A program made the position numbers and the translations under genes. From IMG/VR virus record IMGVR_UViG_3300034062_008255, positions 1-42,647 of that record: 42,647 bases of DNA, one strand, 5' to 3'. The DNA comes from a virus. Shown here piece after piece: positions 19,518 to 25,986 of this stretch. The first letter of the stretch is position 1. Every line of letters starts with the position of its first letter. The notes under the pieces are model-generated. The model did not search any database, was not told the DNA's origin, and saw only the letters and a program-made list of their open reading frames with translations.

Positions 19518-19827
19518 AGAGTAGTTCTTCCTTTTTATTAAGTGTGTCGCGTGTTTTAATTGTGTCTTTTAACACATCTTCGATGACTTGGTTGCATGAA
19601 ATGTCTTTCTCACAGGAAACACCAACAATATACTCCAGTACCTCTCTTGACCATTCTGACATATCAACATCCACTTTAACATATGGTTTTAAAAAAATGG
19701 ACCCTGTAACCTTATCGAAAGATAAGGATAGCTTTTGACCCTCTTCCCACCCAATTTCAGACATCTCTTCATCAGAAAACTGAATATAGAGCTCTTTCTT
19801 TTCTAATATCTTTTTATATTTTTCCAT
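19510..19827 (-). CDS. Hypothetical protein, AbrB-like N-terminus
   Basis: A 105-residue protein. The segment Y-I-Q-F-S-D-E-E-M-S-E-I-G-W-E-E-G-Q-K-L resembles the swapped-hairpin N-terminus of AbrB/SpoVT-type DNA-binding proteins; the C-terminal half is helical (C-N-Q-V-I-E-D-V-L-K-D-T-I-K) and could be a ribbon-helix-helix type helix. Regulatory DNA binding is a guess from this resemblance. A perfect TATAAATA lies 7 nt before the ATG. Confidence 0.6.
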   Translation of the reverse strand: MEKYKKILEKKELYIQFSDEEMSEIGWEEGQKLSLSFDKVTGSIFLKPYVKVDVDMSEWSREVLEYIVGVSCEKDISCNQVIEDVLKDTIKTRDTLNKKEELLCE

Positions 19828-19834
19828 GTGTTGA

Positions 19835-19842
19835 TATTTATA
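19835..19842 (-). promoter_or_regulatory. T4-late-like box TATAAATA
   Basis: A perfect TATAAATA on the minus strand, 7 nt before the ATG of 19510-19827, with no Shine-Dalgarno between. Confidence 0.6.
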
Positions 19843-19851
19843 ATAAATGCT

Positions 19852-20064
19852 TCATGAAAGAAAATCAATAAAAAACTTCTTTACTAAGACAAAAAGACCT
19901 GTAGGTATTGTAGTGAATATTGACCAAGTCATAATATTAATTAAAACATCATAGCTTTTAAAATATTTTTCGACGTTATCCCCATATATCATAGAAACAA
20001 TTACACCTATCACAAAACATACAATAAAAATTATTACTGAAGCAATAAAAAAAGACTCAATCAT
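19852..20064 (-). CDS. Two-span membrane protein
   Basis: 70 residues with two hydrophobic helices (F-F-I-A-S-V-I-I-F-I-V-C-F-V-I-G-V-I-V and I-M-T-W-S-I-F-T-T-I-P-T-G-L-F-V-L-V) joined by a charged turn (Y-G-D-N-V-E-K-Y-F-K). No family. It follows the next gene upstream without a gap, in the same leftward unit. Confidence 0.55.
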   Translation of the reverse strand: MIESFFIASVIIFIVCFVIGVIVSMIYGDNVEKYFKSYDVLINIMTWSIFTTIPTGLFVLVKKFFIDFLS

Positions 20065-20334
20065 TTACATCACCGCCTTTTTTTCTCCATAAAACTTATT
20101 TAGTTCATTTTTGGTTTCCTGAATGAGTTTTGAATTTAAATACACTAATAAATCTTCACTTTCATCATCTGTTAAGTGTAGAGTTATTTTTTCTCCGTCG
20201 TACTTAGATCCGTAATTAAACTCTAGGGTCACTTCACACGGTGATGCTCGATATAAGGGGTCAATTAACTTACCGCTAAAATCAGAATAGTATACAGCGT
20301 CTTCTTCTAAGAATGGCTTAAGAACCTTTTTCAT
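20065..20334 (-). CDS. Hypothetical protein
   Basis: 89 residues from the ATG at 20334, which lies inside the end of the HExxH gene. Mixed alpha/beta composition (Y-Y-S-D-F-S-G-K-L-I-D-P-L, then E-K-I-T-L-H-L-T-D-D-E-S-E-D-L-L). No family is recognised. It is co-transcribed with the neighbouring small membrane protein. Confidence 0.55.
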   Translation of the reverse strand: MKKVLKPFLEEDAVYYSDFSGKLIDPLYRASPCEVTLEFNYGSKYDGEKITLHLTDDESEDLLVYLNSKLIQETKNELNKFYGEKKAVM

Positions 20335-20905
20335 TAAAGAATTTAAGGTACACCTCATGAGGTGCAAGGTATTCTTTAGGCTGTAAAAAGACTTTAGGCA
20401 TATTTTTTACAATACGGGGGTTGTTATACGGGAACGGGTACCATTTGCGATTTTGATATGTAGCCCAATAGCTTAAAAGATAGGCGTTAACCTGTTGTAT
20501 ATATTTTGTAATGTTTATATTAATTTTATATTTTTTGATCTTTTTAACTGTTCGCTTTTCGCAGTCTAATTCCATTAAAATAGAATCTTGAAACGATTTA
20601 TACAATCTAGTTTTATTAATGTTTTTACCGCCGAGCCATTCATCAATAATAATAATACCCCTGCCACCTTTATCATATATTTTTGATTTACCTATAAATT
20701 GATCAAGATGACAAGACTCGTGAATTAAAACATCGACCCAATCTTTCTTACCAGATGCCACTACAAGTGATGTGTCGTCGAAATAACCTGAGCATTTAAT
20801 ATTGTGATCCACCAATACGTGATCTTTTGGCACAAGCTTAAGCTCTATATTATTGTCAACACATTGCTTGACAATATCTCCTAAAAGATGTTTAAGTTTA
20901 GTCAT
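20318..20905 (-). CDS. HExxH-motif putative metalloprotease
   Basis: 195 residues from the ATG at 20905, which overlaps the end of the sugar reductase gene. V-L-I-H-E-S-C-H-L-D-Q-F contains the zinc-binding H-E-x-x-H; a downstream Asp/Glu-rich helix (S-I-L-M-E-L-D-C-E-K) may give the third ligand, as in gluzincin-type peptidases. Proteins of this layout with a late W-Y-P-F-P-Y segment occur in T4-like marine phages as unknown metallopeptidase-like proteins. The target is unknown. Confidence 0.6.
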   Translation of the reverse strand: MTKLKHLLGDIVKQCVDNNIELKLVPKDHVLVDHNIKCSGYFDDTSLVVASGKKDWVDVLIHESCHLDQFIGKSKIYDKGGRGIIIIDEWLGGKNINKTRLYKSFQDSILMELDCEKRTVKKIKKYKININITKYIQQVNAYLLSYWATYQNRKWYPFPYNNPRIVKNMPKVFLQPKEYLAPHEVYLKFFNEKGS

Positions 20906-21770
20906 TGATCGTTTGTGAGAGAAGCTGTATGTCTCGTTCAAGCGATTCTAATGTAGGAGGCAAGGAAAGTCCAATGGATTTTATTTTTTCTGCCGACAAC
21001 ACGCAGTTTGATCTATTTGCTTTTGTATTGAGCTCACTTACCTTAATAAAAGACCAATTGGGGTTATTGATATTATATTTCTTTAGTAGTGTAACAACAC
21101 ATTCTGCTGTCACAGGATCGGGGTTAACAACATTATACAAGCCATGGTTAATGGTACCATCTTTAATTTTGTTTATAAATTTAACAATGAACTCATTAAA
21201 ATCTGTTATAGATGTAATTGAGTTGTTTTCACTTATGAGTGAATCGTAGTTTATAAGTTTAGTAAAGTAATTCTTTCGAGAATTATCAGAAGTGAAAGGA
21301 ATCCGTATTCTAAGTACGGAGCATTGAAAGTGTTTAGCGAATGTTTCAAATATGTGTTTACATTTACTATAATAGGACGATTCATTAGAAAATATGCCAA
21401 AGTCCGGGGTGTCATTTTCTGTATATTCTTTTTCATAGCCTGAGTATATGCATCCTGATCCTATGTGAATAACAGGTATCTTACGACGCTCACAAACGTT
21501 TAAAACCTGCAACGGATACGCTACATTGTAGTTATAACAAAGTTCTTTATTGTCTTCACAAGCGTCAACATTAGGTACACCAGTGTACCCAGAGCAATTT
21601 ATTACAATATCTATTTTGTTCCCTGGTTCGTCTAAATAAGCTGCTAGGGTATTAGAATCTGTATACTCCAATTCGGACTGACCGTAAATGGTACTCTGTA
21701 TTTTATTTTTTTGAAAATGTTCGTGTAGATGTGTCCCTACAAAACCTTTACCGAGAATTAGAATAGACAT
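20898..21770 (-). CDS. NAD(P)-dependent sugar reductase/epimerase (RmlD-like)
   Basis: 290 residues from the ATG at 21770, which has AAAGG upstream. The Rossmann start G-K-G-F-V-G-T-H-L, the middle I-N-C-S-G-Y-T-G-V and the catalytic S/Y-x-x-x-K in S-S-Y-Y-S-K-C-K identify the extended short-chain dehydrogenase family, closest in layout to dTDP-4-dehydrorhamnose reductase. It would make an activated deoxysugar, possibly used with the phage glycosyltransferase (9990-10823). It overlaps the small gene 21748-21906 and the HExxH gene. Confidence 0.75.
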   Translation of the reverse strand: MSILILGKGFVGTHLHEHFQKNKIQSTIYGQSELEYTDSNTLAAYLDEPGNKIDIVINCSGYTGVPNVDACEDNKELCYNYNVAYPLQVLNVCERRKIPVIHIGSGCIYSGYEKEYTENDTPDFGIFSNESSYYSKCKHIFETFAKHFQCSVLRIRIPFTSDNSRKNYFTKLINYDSLISENNSITSITDFNEFIVKFINKIKDGTINHGLYNVVNPDPVTAECVVTLLKKYNINNPNWSFIKVSELNTKANRSNCVLSAEKIKSIGLSLPPTLESLERDIQLLSQTIND

Positions 21771-21906
21771 AAATTTTTTTTCCTTTTTTAATTTGTTCAG
21801 CAGGCCCATCTTTTTTCTTTTTTTTGTCTGACCAGTTTATAGAGTCGTAATTTTTTTTAAATTGTGATGAAAAACAACTACGTGGTCTGTCTCCTTTGCC
21901 TGCCAT
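21748..21906 (-). CDS. Small conserved-type phage protein (52 aa)
   Basis: 52 residues starting M-A-G-K-G-D-R-P-R and containing F-K-K-N-Y-D-S-I-N-W, a pattern I recognise from many tailed phages (short M-x-G-K-G-x-x-P-R proteins of unknown role). It is very basic, with a K-rich run. It lies 3 nt after the RadA-like gene and overlaps the sugar reductase start, whose ribosome site lies inside it. Confidence 0.65.
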   Translation of the reverse strand: MAGKGDRPRSCFSSQFKKNYDSINWSDKKKKKDGPAEQIKKGKKIYVYSNSR

Positions 21907-21909
21907 ATA

Positions 21910-22827
21910 TTATATATATGCTGGTAGCTTAAAAACTTCCACTACCTGTTTTGGTTCAGAAGTAAGCTTCCATGTAGCTTTTTTACCACGGCCGCGCTGT
22001 TTGAGTTTACCCTCTGTTGCAAGCTCGCGAAGTAAATAGCCAGCACGTGTTGCATCAATATCAAGCTGTTTACTGACAGTGCTGATTGTAATTTTACCGT
22101 CCATGGTAAGAATTGTACGACGTTGACCCTCTTTCTTAGAGACCCGTTCATCCTTATCTGTAATAATATTAACAAAGTCAAACCCGTATTCTGTAAGCGT
22201 ACAATCAAAGTCGCCTCCAGGACCGAACCGGTTCTTTGTTGTACGTATATTACGAGCACCATCAACGCTATCCTTAATAAGATCTAGATTCACATTAACA
22301 TCAACAGCGTATGTTAACAAATTGGTACCTCTCATATCACCGCTTTTGGTAAGATGACAGATAAGGATCAAAACACATTCAGTTGTTTTGGCTTTTTGAA
22401 TGAACGTCTCGATAACTGCTTTGTCGGATTTATCTTTAATGTCAATACCCTGAAAAGAGTCGACAACTACTACATCCATGTGCTCCATGAACTCGAGAAT
22501 TTTTTCCATTTTACTCTCGTTACATATACCAACACTCTTGACCCCGATACGACGGCAGTTAAAAGCAACCTGATAAACAGACTCTTCTGAGCTACAAAAA
22601 CCCACATCAAATCCTTTGTCCGCTAGGCGTTCAAGAATTTGTAAAACAAATGTAGTTTTGCCGAGACCAGCCCGAGAACTTAGAGTAATGACCGAGCCAG
22701 GAAGCATTCCGCCTCCAAACATTTTGTCAATAACATCGTAGTCACATTTTAGACGACGATTATAGATATCAGGGATTTCAATGTCCTTAACTCGGACAAA
22801 CGAAGTAGATTGCAAACCAAGTTTCAT
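21910..22827 (-). CDS. RadA-like RecA-fold ATPase
   Basis: A 305-residue protein. Walker A is S-R-A-G-L-G-K-T (residues 52-59), Walker B is V-V-V-V-D-S-F-Q (119-126) and K-N-R-F-G (199-203) is the signature of RadA/Sms, which drives branch migration and D-loop extension. The N-terminal zinc finger and the C-terminal Lon-like domain of bacterial RadA are missing; instead residues ~240-295 look like a winged helix (I-S-T-V-S-K-Q-L-D-I-D-A-T-R-A-G-Y-L-L-R-E-L). It may serve as recombinase mediator or as a helicase in phage DNA replication. It heads the leftward group that continues with the M-A-G-K-G protein and the sugar reductase. Confidence 0.8.
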   Translation of the reverse strand: MKLGLQSTSFVRVKDIEIPDIYNRRLKCDYDVIDKMFGGGMLPGSVITLSSRAGLGKTTFVLQILERLADKGFDVGFCSSEESVYQVAFNCRRIGVKSVGICNESKMEKILEFMEHMDVVVVDSFQGIDIKDKSDKAVIETFIQKAKTTECVLILICHLTKSGDMRGTNLLTYAVDVNVNLDLIKDSVDGARNIRTTKNRFGPGGDFDCTLTEYGFDFVNIITDKDERVSKKEGQRRTILTMDGKITISTVSKQLDIDATRAGYLLRELATEGKLKQRGRGKKATWKLTSEPKQVVEVFKLPAYI

Positions 22828-22863
22828 ATAACAGTAATAATATTACAGGAACACGTTTAGGAA

Positions 22864-23133
22864 TTAAAGCTTTTTATATTTTGCTTCGGCCGACTTTAGA
22901 TCTAAACAAGTCCAACCGTTGACACCCCATTGGGATGCTCCAGGGTAAGTTTCGGCCGGAGCAATAAATTGCTCTCCGAGAGTATATCCATTATGTCGAT
23001 TTATTCGGATTACTTCGTAGTGTTTTTTGACAAATCCTTCTTTAGTCTGCTCGTAAATAGCTTTGTCCCCTTCGCGTTTAATTTGCTTAAGGGTAAAACC
23101 TTTTTGTTCAAGGACTTTCGGTAATGTTTTCAT
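22864..23133 (-). CDS. Hypothetical protein
   Basis: 89 residues from the ATG at 23133, which has AGGTACG before it. A small alpha/beta protein (V-L-E-Q-K-G-F-T-L-K-Q-I-K-R-E-G-D-K-A-I-Y, then Y-P-G-A-S-Q-W-G-V-N-G-W-T), with a tail like those of host-derived hypotheticals. No function can be assigned. It is upstream of radA in the same direction. Confidence 0.6.
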   Translation of the reverse strand: MKTLPKVLEQKGFTLKQIKREGDKAIYEQTKEGFVKKHYEVIRINRHNGYTLGEQFIAPAETYPGASQWGVNGWTCLDLKSAEAKYKKL

Positions 23134-23172
23134 CGTACCTATAATGAAGGAATTTAAATATTTTGGCAAGAA

Positions 23173-23481
23173 CTATTTTCCATTTATTTTAAGTGCTTCA
23201 ACGATGTCCTCATTACTTGGCTGCAGAACATCTGTACTTACACTAAATTCCTGCCTTACTTCTTCCAACGTTTTACCGGATTTTAAAAGAGTTAACGCAT
23301 CTCTGCAAATATAATATTGAATAAAACGTTCTTTTGATCCAGCTTTGATCGACTTTTCTTCCAAATATTGAGAGTTTGTTGGTCTAGACCTACCTGTAAC
23401 TATGCACGTTAAGACATTAGGATCTTTAGTAATAGACTTTTTAAATCTTTTATTAATTTCTGAAATAAGGTCTGCTGTCAT
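23173..23481 (-). CDS. Paralogue A of the C-I-V-T-G phage family
   Basis: 102 residues from the ATG at 23481. The core T-C-I-V-T-G-R-S-R-P-T-N, then K-A-G-S-K-E-R-F-I-Q-Y-Y-I-C-R-D-A-L-T-L-L-K, is clearly related to the first 75 residues of 24133-24612. The family is familiar from marine T4-like phages but has no known role. The C-terminal part after the core is different from that of its partner and has no cysteine cluster. Confidence 0.6.
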   Translation of the reverse strand: MTADLISEINKRFKKSITKDPNVLTCIVTGRSRPTNSQYLEEKSIKAGSKERFIQYYICRDALTLLKSGKTLEEVRQEFSVSTDVLQPSNEDIVEALKINGK

Positions 23482-23550
23482 AAGTGAACATATTAAATGG
23501 GTTTGAAATGATTTCAAGTAGATTTTTTACTACTTTAAAATAAATAGAAA

Positions 23551-23571
23551 TGCCGAACCAAAGGTTCGGCA
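23551..23571 (-). terminator. Intrinsic terminator
   Basis: A 9-bp perfect stem TGCCGAACC/GGTTCGGCA with loop AAA. On the minus strand it is followed by TTTCTATTTATTTT. It lies 25 nt after the stop of 23597-23788. Confidence 0.75.
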
Positions 23572-23596
23572 CTCTATGACATCTAGCCGTTGAGTA

Positions 23597-23788
23597 TTAG
23601 GCGACGGTGATGTTGCTGCTACGAAGAGCGCGAGTAAAATCGCGTGCATCAATACGACGAAGGGTACGAGCATACTGGTTAGTCTTCTCGAGAACATTCG
23701 CCTTTTTGACACGAAACTCTCCGTTACGCTGACGCTCAATTTGAACGTAGAACGTCTTAGGACGTAGATCGGTGTTATTGTAATCCAT
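23597..23788 (-). CDS. Small basic protein with strong ribosome site
   Basis: A 63-residue protein preceded by AAAGGAGGTGAAATAAC, one of the strongest Shine-Dalgarno sequences in the window. It is basic (E-R-Q-R-N-G-E-F-R-V-K-K, then R-T-L-R-R-I-D-A-R-D-F-T-R-A-L-R). No family is recognised. It stands alone between two hairpins, so it is probably a separate, highly translated transcript, perhaps early. Confidence 0.65.
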   Translation of the reverse strand: MDYNNTDLRPKTFYVQIERQRNGEFRVKKANVLEKTNQYARTLRRIDARDFTRALRSSNITVA

Positions 23789-23820
23789 TGTTATTTCACC
23801 TCCTTTCGGTTATTCATACT

Positions 23821-23850
23821 AAAATAGTTGTTAGATATTGCAACTATTTT
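23821..23850. terminator. Bidirectional terminator-like hairpin
   Basis: 10-bp perfect stem AAAATAGTTG/CAACTATTTT with a 10-nt loop, followed on the plus side by more T. It overlaps the stop of 23844-24038 and separates that gene from 23597-23788. Confidence 0.55.
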
Positions 23851-24038
23851 TTTGAAAAATTAGGTACTTGAATTTCTTCCGGTTCAGGTAACATAAAAGT
23901 GTCTTTATGTTTTCTGCTAGTGCTTTTGCGCTTATAACCAATTAAAAAATGCTTCCCATCAGAATCAGATTTAATTACTGGAACAAGTCGACCTTTTTTA
24001 ATTAGGTCTTCGATTTTTTTTGGTGATACTTTACCCAT
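23844..24038 (-). CDS. Hypothetical small protein
   Basis: 64 residues, basic N-terminus (M-G-K-V-S-P-K-K-I-E-D-L-I-K-K-G-R-L), then F-L-I-G-Y-K-R-K-S-T-S-R-K-H-K and an acidic tail (L-P-E-P-E-E-I). GGAG lies only 1-2 nt before the ATG. No family recognised. Divergent from 24133-24612, with ~95 nt between that include an imperfect AGCAAC/GTTGCT hairpin. Confidence 0.55.
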   Translation of the reverse strand: MGKVSPKKIEDLIKKGRLVPVIKSDSDGKHFLIGYKRKSTSRKHKDTFMLPEPEEIQVPNFSKK

Positions 24039-24132
24039 GCTCCATTAATAATAGCTTTAAATTTTTGGAGAAGCAACCTTTTTTTTTAGGAAGTTGCTAT
24101 TTTCTTGTCACTTAATAACATAATTAACATTA

Positions 24133-24612
24133 ATGAGCACCGATAAAGTCAAAAGCACAATAATTGCTTGTATTGTAACAGGGATAGAGAAACGTGTTTC
24201 AAAAAACGTTATTACAAAAGGTATTAGTAAGTTCGGCTCTTTTGAACAATTTAAAAAACACTACATAGACCGTAGTGCTAAAAAACTTTTAAAACAAAGA
24301 CAACAACCGGAAGAGGTACAAAAAAAATTGCTGCCTAAAGGTAAACAGGGCTTTGTTATTGATAAAAATGCTTTAATTAAGCTTAAGCTACTTAAAAAAC
24401 CTAAAAATACTAAAGTAGAGTATAAGGATTTAACATTTACCCCAAAACCACCTGTCAAGTGGGCGTCATTTCAAGCTTATGTTGAAAGTATGACAGAGCA
24501 TGCATGTCTTCGACCGGACATCTATTTGGATAACGGAAGATGCTGTGTAGGTTGCCCGTATGTAGAATTTTGTATCTGCTCGGTCAAAAAACTTAAACCC
24601 GGCAAGCGCTAA
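24133..24612 (+). CDS. Paralogue B of the C-I-V-T-G family with Cys-rich C-terminus
   Basis: 159 residues. Residues ~8-75 align by eye with 23173-23481 (A-C-I-V-T-G-I-E-K-R, K-F-G-S-F-E-Q-F-K-K-H-Y-I-D-R, P-E-E-V). A C-terminal extension has six Cys (A-C-L-R-P, then R-C-C-V-G-C-P-Y-V-E-F-C-I-C), probably a metal or redox site. It is the only rightward gene in the surrounding leftward block and converges with 24609-25733, overlapping it by 4 nt. The role is unknown. Confidence 0.65.
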   Translation: MSTDKVKSTIIACIVTGIEKRVSKNVITKGISKFGSFEQFKKHYIDRSAKKLLKQRQQPEEVQKKLLPKGKQGFVIDKNALIKLKLLKKPKNTKVEYKDLTFTPKPPVKWASFQAYVESMTEHACLRPDIYLDNGRCCVGCPYVEFCICSVKKLKPGKR

Positions 24613-25733
24613 TACCCTTCATATGTTTTTCTGTATAGATAGGGTTTTGATTCAACCTTAACGATCTTTGTTTTCGGTTGTTGTCTTTCATAACGTATAA
24701 CGTAGACAATAACTATATCACCTATTTCCATTAAAATCGCGAGCAGCATACATATGAGTGCTGTTATTTCGAATGCAAATAAGGCACCAAAAGAAAGATT
24801 TAAGATATTACTTGATCCTTTTATCTCTACAGGTTTAAACACCACATTTAAGTTAGAAGCAATTGATGAAATTAAGCTGTTAGCATTAATTACTGCAAGG
24901 TCGAGTTCGTGAAATTTATGTGCCTGTGATATAATTTGTTTTGTCTCTATTATTCTTGCATCCAACAGCTGAATAGATTGTGTTACAGCTTCAATTTGTT
25001 GTTTCGTCTCTTGTTGTACATTAACTGATGCACGCTGTACGTTTTCTTTTAAATTTTTTTGTTCGAGATTAACTTGCGCTTCAAGTCTTCTAACTGTAGC
25101 TTCAAGCTCGCGTGTTCTTGGACCAGCTCCTGACCTTCCAGAAGTAGAGTTAGATTGTACACCAGTCTTTTCATCTATAATTTCTTGTCGTGCATTCTCT
25201 AATTCTTTTTGTTTTGTTAATAGCGTTTGTCCTAATTGTTCTTCGAGTTCCGTAGTCTTTGCTCTTTCGTTGTTTTGAATAGTGAGTATTTGCTGCTGAG
25301 CAGCACGACGGCTCTGTGCCTCGAAGTCGGTTAGTGTTTGTACAATTTCTGTCTTACTTCTATTTAAACTATCTTGCAAACCGGTTTCAGAGTATAACCC
25401 CGCAAAATCAAATACTGTAGGAAGAATGCTAAGAAAACCGCAAAGCAACGCTGCTTTTAAAGGAAACGTTTTTCTGCCAAAGAGTATTATTTTTACACAG
25501 TATGGCAAACCCACAACAGCTAAACTCGCTAACCCTACAAGGAACCAGTTCCATGAAACTAAAATTACATCTAAAGCATGAAATGCGAAACAGTAAGCTA
25601 CAAATATAATAAACCAATAGATAATATCGATGGCCTGTGCTGCTGTTTTACTTGTTGTATCAAATCCAAAAATTGTATGATAAGAATCAAGTTTTTCTGT
25701 TGAAGCAACAGGTTGTTTAAAGAAATCTAACAT
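24609..25733 (-). CDS. Large membrane protein with central coiled coil
   Basis: 374 residues. Three or four N-terminal membrane helices (residues ~35-115: I-I-Y-W-F-I-I-F-V-A-Y-C-F-A-F, W-N-W-F-L-V-G-L-A-S-L-A-V-V-G, A-A-L-L-C-G-F-L-S-I-L), then about 150 residues of predicted coiled coil rich in Q and E, then a hydrophobic segment (~315-345: F-G-A-L-F-A-F-E-I-T-A-L-I-C-M-L-L-A-I-L) and a basic tail. AATAAATA lies 6 nt before the ATG, so it is probably late. The shape suits a membrane scaffold, an exclusion protein or a holin-linked component; no family is recognised. Confidence 0.65.
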   Translation of the reverse strand: MLDFFKQPVASTEKLDSYHTIFGFDTTSKTAAQAIDIIYWFIIFVAYCFAFHALDVILVSWNWFLVGLASLAVVGLPYCVKIILFGRKTFPLKAALLCGFLSILPTVFDFAGLYSETGLQDSLNRSKTEIVQTLTDFEAQSRRAAQQQILTIQNNERAKTTELEEQLGQTLLTKQKELENARQEIIDEKTGVQSNSTSGRSGAGPRTRELEATVRRLEAQVNLEQKNLKENVQRASVNVQQETKQQIEAVTQSIQLLDARIIETKQIISQAHKFHELDLAVINANSLISSIASNLNVVFKPVEIKGSSNILNLSFGALFAFEITALICMLLAILMEIGDIVIVYVIRYERQQPKTKIVKVESKPYLYRKTYEGY

Positions 25734-25739
25734 GATAAG

Positions 25740-25747
25740 TATTTATT
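25740..25747 (-). promoter_or_regulatory. T4-late-like box AATAAATA
   Basis: AATAAATA on the minus strand, 6 nt before the ATG of the coiled-coil membrane gene 24609-25733. Confidence 0.55.
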
Positions 25748-25751
25748 ACTA

Positions 25752-25937
25752 TTAGTTATCATCCATTATATAACGAAAATAGTCATAGTTTTCTGATAAA
25801 ATAAAATCAATAGGAGCTCGATTCATAAAATGTTTGTTTTTAAGAAAAAGCCATTTTTCCGTGAATTCACTACCTATTTTTTCTTTTAATGTATCAACTA
25901 TAAATTTCTGTGTTTTATTTAGATTGGGTAATTCCAT
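25752..25937 (-). CDS. Small protein, weak resemblance to MbcA/Xre toxin-binding domain
   Basis: 61 residues. W-L-F-L-K-N-K-H-F-M-N-R-A-P-I-D-F-I-L resembles the short helical DUF2384 (MbcA/ParS) segment with its W..x..N..P-x-x-x-L pattern, but the DNA-binding part and any partner toxin are absent. TTTAAATA lies 11 nt upstream of the ATG. It is divergent from the large fibre gene. Function not shown. Confidence 0.45.
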   Translation of the reverse strand: MELPNLNKTQKFIVDTLKEKIGSEFTEKWLFLKNKHFMNRAPIDFILSENYDYFRYIMDDN

Positions 25938-25972
25938 AATTACATAAGTATTTAAACAATACCACTATTTTT

Positions 25973-25980
25973 TATAAATA
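25973..25980 (+). promoter_or_regulatory. T4-late-like box TATAAATA before the main fibre gene
   Basis: A perfect TATAAATA ending 6 nt before the ATG of the 1155-residue fibre gene. If T4 spacing holds, transcription starts within 1-2 nt of the ATG. Confidence 0.65.
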
Positions 25981-25986
25981 CTATAT

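Noticed and set aside
23530-23739. 69-codon frame overlapping 23597-23788
   Set aside because: It runs through the terminator and lacks a ribosome site, while the overlapping gene has a very strong one.
25752-25937. Toxin-antitoxin pair based on the MbcA-like segment
   Set aside because: No RES-domain or other toxin gene is adjacent; both neighbours are a membrane protein and a fibre.
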